Source: Sporobacter sp942492735 (GTDB lineage: Bacteria; Bacillota; Clostridia; Oscillospirales; Oscillospiraceae). From it: a stretch of DNA of 64,000 bases. This document shows, one piece after another, positions 33,958-43,200 of the stretch. The stretch is taken from the NCBI GenBank assembly GCA_942492735.1, contig OW818648.1, positions 1,302,001-1,366,000 of the forward strand, in the 5' to 3' direction. A program made the translations under genes and the position numbers. Each line of letters opens with the position of its first letter. The first letter of the stretch is position 1. The notes below the pieces were generated by a model. That model worked only from the letters and a program-made list of their open reading frames with translations, had not been told where the DNA came from and did no database searches.

Positions 33958-35259
33958 CTATTTCTCTTCGCTCAATAGCTTGTTTCCCGCTGTTTCCAGC
34001 TTGTTTAAAAACGCATCGATTGTTATTTCGCCGAGCATGACCTGATGCAGACCGGACTGGTACAGCGCGTCCTTTACTGTCTGCCAGGCTGGTACAGGCA
34101 TATCAATACTGGGATTCTGAAACCCTTCGATAAATTTTATAAAGTCGGGATTTCTTTTGAATAGCTGACTGTCTGCCATGTCAGTACGAATAGGCGTTCT
34201 GAACGGATAATAGGTGTCATGCTCGGGACTGTATTCACCTTGCATAATTTTTTCCTGCGCTTGTATAGAGATCATGTAGCGAATAAACTTGACAGCTTCT
34301 TCCTTCTTGGCGTCGCTCATAGTTGATGGGATAGCCAGCATCATCGGACCGACCTCGGCACACAAACCCACATCGCTCATGGAAATGATCCCGACATCGA
34401 AGGGAGCACCGTTTTTCTGAATATCCGTTACGCCCCAAATTCCCTGGATTTCAAATGCAATTTCCTGATTTCTGAAGTGCGTCATGACGTCTATACCCGT
34501 ATCATTCGTCCATGAAGCCTGTGCGTGCGCGCCGAGTACGTCTTTATAAAATGTCAACGCGGCCCTTGCCTCATCGTTATTGAGTGCGACGGTTTTACCA
34601 TCATCGCTGACAAGGCTCGACCCAAACCCGTAAATAAACTGGTTTACCATCCAGGAAATATCATTACTGTCGGCGCCAACTAAACCGATGCCCCTAGCGT
34701 CTGTCCTTTCTTCAACAAGCTCAATAGCCTTTTTCAGAGCATCGAGGCTATTGATAGAAGCAGCGTCGACGCCGGCTACATCCAACAAGCTCTTATTATA
34801 AAGCAGACACATGGAATGACCGAGCCACGGCACACCAAACGTCACGCCGTTCACCGTGCCAAGCTGCCAAACCTGCGGATAAAACAGCGCTTCGGAATCT
34901 TTAAATAATTCTGTTATGTCCATCAAATAGCCCGCTTGGCTAAAGTATTTCACATATCTGTAAGGCAGGACAAAAACAGTATCCGGTTTTTCGTTCAAAA
35001 GATTCTGTATAGCCGTTTTGTCCTCGTCACCGCTGACCATTGATACCGTATAGGTATCATTATTCTCTTCGTTATAAGAATCAACGATTTTCCCGATCGC
35101 CTCTCCGCGCCCTGAATAATCCGGCCACGTAATCCTAAACTCCAGAGAACTATTCGGCAAGCCCGTTGTCGTTGTTTCGGTGGACGGGGCGGTTGATGAA
35201 CGACACGATACAAGAAACATAAAAGCACAAACGAAACCTGCCGATATGATCCTTTTCAT
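33958..35259 (-). CDS. Extracellular solute-binding lipoprotein (family 1) in a sensory operon
   Basis: 433 residues from ATG 35259. The lipobox is FLVSC with Cys19. The mature part has the sugar-type family 1 fold (FRITWPDYSGRGEAIGKIVDSY, then VFVLPYRYVKYF, LYNKSLLDVAGVD and RYMISIQAQEKIMQGEYSPE). GGGGGGTG lies about 15 bases upstream, and an in-frame GTG at 35274 is an alternative start. No permease or ATPase gene is near, so it probably serves as the receptor feeding the downstream kinase rather than an importer, perhaps by presenting ligand to the SBP_bac_3 domain of the kinase. The ligand is unknown. Confidence 0.88.
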   Translation of the reverse strand: MKRIISAGFVCAFMFLVSCRSSTAPSTETTTTGLPNSSLEFRITWPDYSGRGEAIGKIVDSYNEENNDTYTVSMVSGDEDKTAIQNLLNEKPDTVFVLPYRYVKYFSQAGYLMDITELFKDSEALFYPQVWQLGTVNGVTFGVPWLGHSMCLLYNKSLLDVAGVDAASINSLDALKKAIELVEERTDARGIGLVGADSNDISWMVNQFIYGFGSSLVSDDGKTVALNNDEARAALTFYKDVLGAHAQASWTNDTGIDVMTHFRNQEIAFEIQGIWGVTDIQKNGAPFDVGIISMSDVGLCAEVGPMMLAIPSTMSDAKKEEAVKFIRYMISIQAQEKIMQGEYSPEHDTYYPFRTPIRTDMADSQLFKRNPDFIKFIEGFQNPSIDMPVPAWQTVKDALYQSGLHQVMLGEITIDAFLNKLETAGNKLLSEEK

Positions 35260-35379
35260 ATAACCCGTGTTTTTCACCCCCCAAAAAAATATGAGACCAG
35301 TCATCAAAAACGTATATAAATGTTAAATTATACCAAAAAAAGGAATTGCAAATGTGCATAATACTCATATTATACAAAT

Positions 35380-35725
35380 GTGGCTATATAATCAAGAGTT
35401 ATTTAGGCAAGAATTACAGAAGTGACAGATATAGGTCGAAAAGCCTCGCCACCGCTACATATGCCGCGGGCTGAGCATCATCGTGGTTCTGCGCTGAAGG
35501 GGTCTGTCTCGCTTAGGCTTATCCAATCCAGAATGCCGCACCCCGCATCTTAACTCAGCATATTTGCCGCACCAGTAGGGCAAGGGCTCTGCTCTTTCCG
35601 CTTTTGTGCCGCGCCGAAGCGGCATAAGGAAACGGCGCTTTGCGCACGGAACCACACGTCCGGCTTCGCCGTCCGCCCCTCCATTGCGACGTTCCGTCGC
35701 ATGGAGGGGAATTTTTTGTTTCGAG
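35380..35725 (+). ncRNA. Candidate non-coding RNA (about 350 nt), family unknown
   Basis: A possible promoter (TTGCAA at 35346, TATTAT at 35368, 16 bases apart) and the terminator at 35676-35717 bracket a GC-rich segment with repeated complementary blocks such as GCGCCGAAGCGGC. It does not match the RNase P, tmRNA, 6S or SRP signatures I looked for. It could also be a repeat or the remnant of a mobile element. Identity is not established. Confidence 0.3.
35676..35717 (+). terminator. Strong terminator of the unexplained GC-rich stretch
   Basis: CCCCTCCATTGCGAC pairs with GTCGCATGGAGGGG (one bulged T), followed by AATTTTTTG. There is no plus-strand gene just upstream, which is why a small RNA is considered. 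Confidence 0.75.
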
Positions 35726-35948
35726 AGCGTGACGACCCCATCACACAGCGCGACTTCTCAGGCTAATTTCTTCACCGAGAAATAACAGATTTATTCTCTA
35801 GGTTTAATGGTGGGTTGTGAGTCAAAACGCGATGTTGATAATTGTCGGATAAGGGAATATACTCCAATAGGTGGAATAGAAACGTAACATTGAAGAGATT
35901 AATATTGATGTGTTAACTGCTTTTCATTTCTATAATTCGGAGGAAAAC

Positions 35949-36482
35949 ATGTCTGAGAAGTCGAACCAAAAGTTAATCATCATAAGTGGTTCACCTTGTG
36001 TCGGGAAAACCACGGTTGCAACCAGCTTGTTTGAGTCGTATGAAAATAGTGCCTATTGTGATGGTGACTGGATGTGGTGCGTCAATCCATTTTCATTAAG
36101 TGACCCAAGACTTCGAAACGGTGATAAAAACATGTCCTTTGTTTTATCTACTTACTTAAATTCTAATTTCGATTATGTTATTTTTTCTTCTGTTGTAGTG
36201 ATGTCTAAATCAATTAGGGAGGCTATTTTGAAGGATGTTACCGCAAAGAATTACATGACGATGGGATTCACATTGACTTGCTCCGAAAAAACGCTGATTG
36301 AGCGGCATAGAAAACGCGGCGATGATAATGAGGTGTCCTTTAGATGGCTGAAGTTGGAACCATATCCCAACGATTATGTTATCAATACTGATAATAAAAC
36401 GATAACCCAGATTGTTAGCGAAATTAAAGGTATAGTAAAGAGTGAGATGGGCAACGGTTCTCTGTTTGGCGAAGGTCTATAA
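35949..36482 (+). CDS. P-loop nucleotide kinase-like protein, first copy
   Basis: 177 residues from ATG 35949, with GGAGG four to five bases upstream; the longer frame to 35910 lacks a site. A P-loop near the N-terminus is SGSPCVGKTTVA, and the segment DGDWMWCVNPFSL follows at about residue 35. The later part has HRKRGDDNEVSFRW. This is the small AAA-type P-loop kinase fold seen in shikimate or nucleotide kinases, but the substrate is unknown. The DNA is clearly more AT-rich than flanking genes. It resembles the gene at 36887. Confidence 0.75.
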   Translation: MSEKSNQKLIIISGSPCVGKTTVATSLFESYENSAYCDGDWMWCVNPFSLSDPRLRNGDKNMSFVLSTYLNSNFDYVIFSSVVVMSKSIREAILKDVTAKNYMTMGFTLTCSEKTLIERHRKRGDDNEVSFRWLKLEPYPNDYVINTDNKTITQIVSEIKGIVKSEMGNGSLFGEGL

Positions 36483-36522
36483 CCATCAAACCGTCCCCTA
36501 TTTCAACCTAGGTGGTTCGTTT

Positions 36523-36909
36523 ATGATTAGTAAAAAGTATATGATGGATTGTGTCTATGACCAGCTTGCCATAGACTATAATTGCGCGCCGGATGATTTT
36601 CTTAAAGACGGGTTGATTTTCACGGAAGCGCGGGAAAACAAAGAAAGACGGCCCTTCCCTTGGGTTACACCGCGCCTTGAAATGATCACAATGGGGCATA
36701 GCGTCGTGATAAACGCAACTGGCGACATTTTGCCACTTGTCAGATAACAACTTGAGGGAAAGACACGTGACGAAGTGTTTTGTATGCCGTTTGTTTGTGG
36801 TGCCAACCCATATTTTCTGCCTGGGTACATTGTTACAAGACGCGGTTGGATGAATTTATATAATAAACCTGTTGAGAGGTACCGCTTTGAAGAATTTGAT
36901 TATAATTAA
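36523..36909 (+). pseudogene. Broken GNAT acetyltransferase gene
   Basis: The frame starts at ATG 36523 after AGGTGG, reads 74 residues, hits TAA at 36745, and continues in the same frame for 53 more codons to TAA 36909. The sequence after the stop (QLEGKTRDEVFCMPFVCGAN) is the expected continuation of the N-terminal GNAT-related region. The acetyl-CoA-binding C-terminal domain is missing altogether. One premature stop plus truncation marks a decaying gene. It overlaps the start of the second P-loop kinase. Confidence 0.7.
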
Positions 36910-37384
36910 TGGCACAATGGGCGTTGGTAAAAGCGCAGCTTGTAAAGAATTGCAGCAATTACTGACCAGCAATGTGTTTTTGGATGGCGATTGGTGTTGG
37001 GATATGCGGCCGTTTGTGGTCATCGATGAAACTAAAGCAATGGTGCTTGACAATATAACGCATCTTCTGAATAATTACATCAAGTGTTCTAAGTATGAAA
37101 ACATCATCTTTTGTTGGGTGATGGATGAACAAAGCATAATTAATGATGTTTTGTTAAGATTGAATATATCCGATTGTTCGGTCAAAGTTTTTTCTTTAGT
37201 TGCCGACGAGACAGCTTTAAGGAAAAGACTGCATAAAGACGTCTCCGATGGGGTTAGAGCAGAGGATGTGATTCAGCGCAGCGTTGACAGGATGACGAAG
37301 TATCAAGACCTTAATACTGAAAAAATTGATGTGAGTGATATTTCCGCAAAGCAGGCGGCGCAGCTGATTAAAGCAAAATTGTGA
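36887..37384 (+). CDS. P-loop nucleotide kinase-like protein, second copy
   Basis: 165 residues from TTG 36887, which has GAGAGG seven bases upstream (another TTG at 36872 is possible). The P-loop is NGTMGVGKSAACKEL and a DGDWCWDMRPFVV block follows, both aligned with the first copy, so the two are paralogues. The C-terminus differs (DVSDGVRAEDVIQRSVDRM). The substrate is unknown. It partly overlaps the end of the broken GNAT gene. Confidence 0.75.
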   Translation: MKNLIIINGTMGVGKSAACKELQQLLTSNVFLDGDWCWDMRPFVVIDETKAMVLDNITHLLNNYIKCSKYENIIFCWVMDEQSIINDVLLRLNISDCSVKVFSLVADETALRKRLHKDVSDGVRAEDVIQRSVDRMTKYQDLNTEKIDVSDISAKQAAQLIKAKL

Positions 37385-37420
37385 GTAAGCTGGGAAATCA
37401 AATACTATTCGGAGACTGCT

Positions 37421-37831
37421 ATGATAAAACCAATTTGTAAAGATATTTTTATATTGCGCCAGAAGTCTGTTCCGGCAACCGAGGCGGATTTGCCAGTGGT
37501 GGATGACCTCGTGGATACGCTGCGGGCGAATGCGGGGCGGTGTGTGGGGATGGCGGCGAATATGATCGGTGTAAATAAGCGCATCATTGTATTTAATGTC
37601 GGGCCGATGAGCATACCCATGATCAATCCGGTCATCACAAAGCGGGATGGCTCGTATGAGGCCGAGGAAGGCTGTTTATCACTGGACGGTGTGCGAAAAA
37701 CGACACGCTATCAAGCTATCGAGGTGGCGTTTTTGGACCGGGGCTTTAAGAAGCAGAAGCAGAGCTTTAAAGGGTTCACTGCGCAAATTATTCAGCATGA
37801 GGTAGATCACTGCGACGGCATTATCATTTGA
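37421..37831 (+). CDS. def: Peptide deformylase-like protein
   Basis: 136 residues, shorter than usual (about 165). Motif II (EEGCLS, with metal-ligand Cys) and motif III (QHEVDHCDG, HExDH) are intact, but motif I reads GMAANMIG where most deformylases have GxGxAAxQ; the Gln is replaced by Met. The enzyme would remove the N-formyl group from nascent Met in the cytoplasm with Fe2+. The substitution at motif I is known in some Firmicutes paralogues. It follows the P-loop kinase gene by 37 bases. Confidence 0.8.
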   Translation: MIKPICKDIFILRQKSVPATEADLPVVDDLVDTLRANAGRCVGMAANMIGVNKRIIVFNVGPMSIPMINPVITKRDGSYEAEEGCLSLDGVRKTTRYQAIEVAFLDRGFKKQKQSFKGFTAQIIQHEVDHCDGIII

Positions 37832-37887
37832 GCCGGGGCAAATAACATAAAAGAACTGCGCCCTTGTGTTTTGAGTGGTTTCAGACT

Positions 37888-37955
37888 GTAGGGAATGGAT
37901 TTATCCATTCCCTACGCGAGTATGGCGCGGAGGAACGGTCAAGACCGTTCCCTAC
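37888..37955. repeat. GTAGGG...CCCTAC palindromic repeat (68 bp)
   Basis: Two hairpin halves (GAATGGATTTATCCATTC and GAACGGTCAAGACCGTTC) are bracketed by GTAGGG and CCCTAC. A G-rich tail (GGGGGCGGGGGC) follows. Confidence 0.75.
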
Positions 37956-38031
37956 ATGGGGGCGGGGGCTAGCAACCCTCCATTCCTATAGTTCCTATAC
38001 TTTTTTTGCATGGTGAGATGGCTAAAACGCA

Positions 38032-38061
38032 TTGCAGACGCGGGTGGGACGGTGTTATAAT
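38032..38061 (+). promoter_or_regulatory. Candidate promoter of the flavoenzyme gene
   Basis: A perfect TATAAT (38056-38061) has TTGCAG 18 bases upstream, about 45 bases before the ATG. The -35 match is poor. Confidence 0.4.
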
Positions 38062-38106
38062 CATGTCAACTGGACAATTATCCGATAAACGAAAGGAAAT
38101 AATCTT

Positions 38107-40116
38107 ATGGGATCTAAATACAAGCATGTTTTCGAGCCGATCACAATACGGAGCATTGATTTTAAAAATCGCGTGACGCTCGCGCCGCCCTCTCCAAACG
38201 TGGCCAATCAGGACGGCACAATGACGCGTGACTTTGTGGACTGGATGCGGCCGCTGGCGCGCGGCGGCGCGGCGACCTTATATGTCGGAAACGCCACTGT
38301 CGACAAGCTTGAGTGCCATGATGAGGAAACACAGATTGACCTGGGCACCGATAAGTGCATCCTGCCGCTCTCGTGGTACGCTGAAATGGCGGCGCAGTAC
38401 AACTGCCACGCTTCTTTTGAGGTCAACCACAACGGCAAGGATACAGCGTTTGAGACCGTGGGCCATGCCCCATACAGCGCCTCGGCGATTATTACATCCT
38501 CGGAGATCACACGGGCGAAACGGCTGGGACGCGCGCCGATTGCGGCCATCGAGATGACGCATGAAAAAATTGCTGAGACTGTCGATAAATTTGCCATGGC
38601 ATGCTCTCGCATGAAGCAGGCGGGCATGGACATCTGTCTCGTTCACGGCGGGCACGGTAATCTGATCAGCCAATTCACGAGCCCCCTCTACAACAAAAGG
38701 CAGGACGAATACGGCGGAACGACGGAGAAACGCGCGCGCTTTGCCATCGAGGTGTGCGACGCGATCCGCAAAAAGGTCGGGCCGAATTTCGTTATTGAAT
38801 ACCGCATCTCCGCCGACGAGATTGCGCCTGAGGGCATGCATTTTGACGAGACACTCAAGCTTATCGAGTACCTACAGGACCATGTTGACATTATGCACGT
38901 GTCCGCCGGTCTGCACAGTGACTACGACTTCAAATACTACCGCAACTGGTGCCAGAACTACATGATGCCGCGAGCTTTTAACGTCCATTACGCGCGGGAT
39001 GTCAAAAAGGCCTTCCCGAACCTGCTTGTCAACACCGTCGGCTCCATCACAGACCTCGACATGGCCGAGCAGTTTATCAGCGACGGCTGGACCGATTTTG
39101 TGGCGATGTGCCGCCCGCTCATGGCCGACCCCGATATGCCCAGGAAGTACGCGCAGAACCGGCCCGAGGACAGACGCCCCTGCCTGCGCTGCGACGCCTG
39201 CACCCGCTTCTTCCCCCCGAGACCCCTGAACTGCGCCGTCAACCCGTTTTCCGGGGTGTTCACCGAAATAAAGGACGGCATCGTGCCGAAAGCGCCAGTA
39301 AAGAAAAAAGTCGCCGTTGTCGGCGGCGGACCGGCCGGGCTCTACGCCATGTCGGCGCTTGTGGACCGCGGACACGATGTGACGCTCTATGAGAAGTCAG
39401 ATCACCTGGGCGGCAACGTCGTTCCTGCTGCTGTTGCGCCCTTTAAAATCGATTTAAAGGATTACCTGAAGTGGCTTCTCCGCCAGACTGAAAAGACCAC
39501 GGCAAAAATACTACTCAATACAGAAGCGACAAAGGAGATGCTTGATAAGGAAGCCTATGACGCTATTATCGTTGCTGTCGGGTCAAAGCCCCTCGTGCCG
39601 TCGAAAATCCCCGGCATCAATAAGCCGCATGTCCATTGGGCACCTGATGTCGAGATGGGTAAGGTCCCGTCCGGCGACAAGCTCGTCATCGTCGGCGGCG
39701 GTGCCGTCGGTCTTGAGGCCGCCATCCATTTAAAGGAAAAGGGTAAGGATGTCACTGTTGTTGAGATGCTCGACGCTGAGAAGCAGCACATGGCACTCCG
39801 GCAGAGCTCCAAGCATGCAGGCGACGAGATGCTCACTATCATGGCGGACCTGAATATCCCACTGTATCTGAACAACCGGCTCGAAGAGGTTCGGGACGAT
39901 AAAATCATCTGCAAGGACATGGTCACGGGCGCGCTCGTCGAATACCCGTGCGACACTGTCCTCCTCGCCCTCGGCATGGTGCCGCTCCACGACGTTGTCG
40001 CGTCATTACGCCACAGCGCATCAGAGACCGACGTCTTCATTGTCGGCGACGCCCTCGCCGTCGGCAACATTTCAACGGCGACAAACGGCGGCTTCCAGGC
40101 GGCGATACACATCTAA
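38107..40116 (+). CDS. Old-Yellow-Enzyme/enoate-reductase-like flavoprotein
   Basis: 669 residues. Residues 1-355 form an FMN-binding TIM barrel (FEPITIRSIDFKNRVTLAPP at the start, HGGHGNLISQFTSPLYNKR near residue 180). A Cys cluster near 357-380 (RPCLRCDACTRFFPPRPLNC) holds a [4Fe-4S] cluster. The C-terminal half binds FAD and NAD(P)H through VAVVGGGPAGLYAM (about 402) and LVIVGGGAVGLEAA (about 528). This is the layout of 2,4-dienoyl-CoA reductase, enoate reductase and BaiCD-type enzymes, which reduce activated C=C bonds anaerobically. The substrate is not known. AAAGGA lies upstream of the ATG. Confidence 0.92.
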   Translation: MGSKYKHVFEPITIRSIDFKNRVTLAPPSPNVANQDGTMTRDFVDWMRPLARGGAATLYVGNATVDKLECHDEETQIDLGTDKCILPLSWYAEMAAQYNCHASFEVNHNGKDTAFETVGHAPYSASAIITSSEITRAKRLGRAPIAAIEMTHEKIAETVDKFAMACSRMKQAGMDICLVHGGHGNLISQFTSPLYNKRQDEYGGTTEKRARFAIEVCDAIRKKVGPNFVIEYRISADEIAPEGMHFDETLKLIEYLQDHVDIMHVSAGLHSDYDFKYYRNWCQNYMMPRAFNVHYARDVKKAFPNLLVNTVGSITDLDMAEQFISDGWTDFVAMCRPLMADPDMPRKYAQNRPEDRRPCLRCDACTRFFPPRPLNCAVNPFSGVFTEIKDGIVPKAPVKKKVAVVGGGPAGLYAMSALVDRGHDVTLYEKSDHLGGNVVPAAVAPFKIDLKDYLKWLLRQTEKTTAKILLNTEATKEMLDKEAYDAIIVAVGSKPLVPSKIPGINKPHVHWAPDVEMGKVPSGDKLVIVGGGAVGLEAAIHLKEKGKDVTVVEMLDAEKQHMALRQSSKHAGDEMLTIMADLNIPLYLNNRLEEVRDDKIICKDMVTGALVEYPCDTVLLALGMVPLHDVVASLRHSASETDVFIVGDALAVGNISTATNGGFQAAIHI

Positions 40117-40153
40117 GTTTGACTTAAATACGGACAGCAGCCACATCAACATC

Positions 40154-40194
40154 AAAAAAAGCTTCAGCAGCCCATAAGGCAGCTGAAGCTTTTT
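40154..40194. terminator. Bidirectional terminator between convergent genes
   Basis: AAAAAGCTTCAGC and GCTGAAGCTTTTT pair around a 13-base loop. T-runs are present on both strands, serving the flavoenzyme gene and the LPQTG surface-protein gene. Confidence 0.85.
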
Positions 40195-40230
40195 GTTAAC
40201 CGTAAGAGTGTGTGCTGCAGTCGTTTTGTA

Positions 40231-43200
40231 TCAGTTGCTCTTGCTGTACCGGTGTTTTCTAAAGACGAACACGACTATTCCGCCGGAGGCGGCGAGAGTC
40301 AACCCCATGATCCCTAAGAGCGTCGAGAGTGAAATACCGCCGGTCTGGGGGAGGCTGTCGGTGTCGCCGGCGACGTCCCCGATATCGTTGTCTCCGGCAA
40401 CTCCGGTGCCGTTATAGGCGTTTACAACCGAGACATCGACAAGCACCGTGCTGTTGATGGTTCCCGAGAGGGCGGACGGGCCGGTCCAGCCGTTTGCTAT
40501 CTGGACTTCTGTCAGACTCTCGGTGACGGTGTATATGATACCGGCCGGAATATTCGAGAAGGTCACGGACTCGCCGTCAACCAGCGACAGGGTGTAGACA
40601 CCGCCCGTGCCGATGAGACCGGCATTATTTGCAATGCCGCCAAAGGACCCGGTGAACTCAACAGTAATCGCAAATTCTTCTGTCGTTGGGGCGCCGATAC
40701 CGGAGATGTTCTTTGCCACCGTGAGAGAGCCATTCTCGATGACCGGAGGAGAAGGGGGAGGCGTTTGCGGTGTATAGTTGTTGACGATTGCCACGACGTC
40801 GGAGGTATGCTCTGAGTCGAGTGCGACCGGTTCAGTGACCTTGCCGGAGGAATAAGCCCAACCGAGGTTCGCCTGAGCGTCGGAGATCGTTTCGTTAACT
40901 GTATACTGGGTATTATAGGGGATATTAGAGAAAAAGACTTGGTCATCGCTGCCTGAAAGCATCAACGTATAGACGCCGCTTGGAACATTAGGGCCTGCAT
41001 TATTTGTGATATCGCTGAGACTTTCTAGACTTTCATTGGTAAATGTCACGGTGATGCTGAACTCTTCGGATGCTGAAGCATTTGTACCGAGCACGTTCTT
41101 GTCAATGACCAGCGAAGCTGTCGGCCCGTAGTTGTTGACGATATTCAGAGTATCAGAGGGATTCTCGATGTCGAGCTGAACCGGCTGGGTGACAGTGCCG
41201 GTTGTATTCGTCCAGCCAGCAAGAGCTTGTCCACCGGAGATTGCTTCGGTGACCGTATAGGTCGTCCCGTAGGTGATGTAGGAGAATACCACCTGCTGAT
41301 CGCTGGCGGAGAGCGGGAAGGTATAAACGCCATTTGTACCGTTCAGGTTTTCGACATTGTTTGCGATGCTGCCGGTATTACTGCCGGTGAAGGTCACTGT
41401 GATGATGAACTCTTCGGACGTAGAAGCGTTCGTGCCGAATACGGATTTGTCGATGACGAGCATGGCAGTCGGCGTAAAGGTGTTGACGAGCGCCACCGTG
41501 TCGTCTATATTGTTGCTGCTCAGAACGACCTGCTGCGTGATCTGGCCGGAGGTGTTCGCCCAGCCGAGTGCAGCCTGCTGGGAGGTAACTGCTTCGGTGA
41601 CCGTATAGCTGGTCCCGTAGGGGATTTTGGAGAACTCTACAGGCGCGGCGCCGGCGGAGAGATTGAATGTGTAAACGCCGGTTGGATTATTTGCGCCGCC
41701 GCTGTATTTGATGCCGTTCAGAGGAACCTCACCGCTGAAGGTGACCGTGATGCTGAACTCTTCGGATGATGAAGGATTGATGCCGTCCACTGATTTATCG
41801 ATAAAGAGCGCTGCCGTCGGCGTGAAGGTGTTGACGATCGCAATCGTGTCAGACGTGTTTTCAATATCAAGCGTGGTCATAGCGAGGACCTGGCCGGAGG
41901 CTGTATCGGACCAGCCGAGGTCAACCTGCAGGGCGGAGACGACTTCGGTGACCGTATACTTTGTCCCGTAAGGGATGTTTGAGAAGGTTACGGGTGAACC
42001 GTCGGCGGACAGGGGGAATGTGTAGACACCGCCCGTACCGTTCGCGGTTGTTTCGATGTCGCCGAGATTATCGCCGGTGAAGGTCACCGTGATGCTGAAC
42101 GCTTCTGATGTGGACGCGCCTTCGTTCACGGTCTTATCGACGATCAGCGACGCAGTCGGCCCGTAGTTATTGATGAGCACCACTGTATCGGTTGGATTCG
42201 CGCTGCTAAGCGTAACATTCTGCTCCACGGTGCCGGAGCTGTTCGTCCAGTCAGTCTGAACCACGCCTATGGCTTCGGTAACAGTATACTGTGTTCCGTA
42301 GGGGATGTTCGAGAAGGTCACCGGCGTGCCGCTGCCGGACAGCTGGAAGGTATAGATGCCGTCGATGGCAACCGGTAGGCTGGCATTGTTCGTAATGCCT
42401 CCAAAATTGCCGATGAACGTTACGGTGATGCTAAATGGTTCAGACGTCGAAGCGTTTTCTCCGGTCACGGTTTTGTCAATGACAAGCGTGGCGGTCGGCT
42501 CCGTGTAGTCGTTCGTGATCGTCACCGTATCGGACGTATTATTCGCGTTGAGTTCGACCGCAGCCGTGACCTCGCCGGATGAGTCGGCCTTCGCCCAGCC
42601 TGCAGCTGTCTGCGCGCCGGAGACTGTTTCGGTCACCGTATAGAAGGTCCCGTAAGGGATGTTCGAGAAAGTGACGGAGGTATCGCTGCCGGACAGCATG
42701 AAGTTATAGACGCCGCTTGGAACATTAGGGCCTGCACTATTTGTAATACCGCCGAGATTTGTGCCGGTAAAAGTCACGTTGATACTGAAAGCTTCATCTG
42801 TTGGTGCGTTTGTGCCCAGCACATCCTTGTCAACGACGAGAGAAGCGGTCTGCGAAAAGGTGTTGAGGATTGTTATCAAATCGGACGTATCTGCGCTGCT
42901 GAGGACGACTGGGACAATGACAGCGCCGGAAGTGTAGGACCAGCCGGCAGTCGCCTGTGCGCCGGTAATCGATTCGGTGACCGTATAGGAGGTCCCGTAG
43001 GGGATGTTTGAAAACTTCACGGGCGTATCGCTGCCGGATAGCATCAGCGTATAGATGCCGTTGCTGGCGATGGGCAGGCTGCTATTGTTTGTGATGCCGC
43101 CGATATTACTGCCGGTGAAGGTGACAGTGATGCTGAAATCTTCAGCTGCCGATGCGTTTGTGCCGGTTACATCCTTATCGACAGTGAGCTCAGCGGTATA

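Larger units (their letters stand above)
35260..35948. other. 690-bp gene-free stretch with a possible non-coding RNA
   Basis: From the sensory operon promoter region to the first P-loop kinase. The first part (to 35400) is AT-rich with several TATAAT-like boxes. From about 35440 to 35725 the sequence is GC-rich with many short inverted repeats and ends in a strong terminator on the plus strand. After 35760 it is AT-rich again and contains the likely leader of the kinase gene. ORFs on the minus strand (35455-35744) have no ribosome sites and no family. Confidence 0.6.

Noticed and set aside
33958..35259. Lipoprotein as part of a sugar ABC importer
   Set aside because: No permease or ATPase gene lies within 5 kb on that strand, and the neighbours are signalling genes.
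35455..35744. Minus-strand ORFs of 64 and 66 codons in the GC-rich gap
   Set aside because: No ribosome sites, unusual composition, overlap in two frames and no family; more likely structured non-coding DNA.
36508..36830. Two minus-strand ORFs opposite the broken GNAT gene
   Set aside because: Shadows of the coding strand; the plus-strand frame has a ribosome site and recognisable sequence.
38041..38061. T-box-like GGGTGGGACGG before the flavoenzyme gene
   Set aside because: Lacks the downstream terminator and the full consensus; the segment is better explained as promoter sequence.
40400..43200. Regular roughly 330-bp repeats as a possible CRISPR array
   Set aside because: The repeats encode a protein, are too long and vary between copies; no spacer pattern or cas gene is present.
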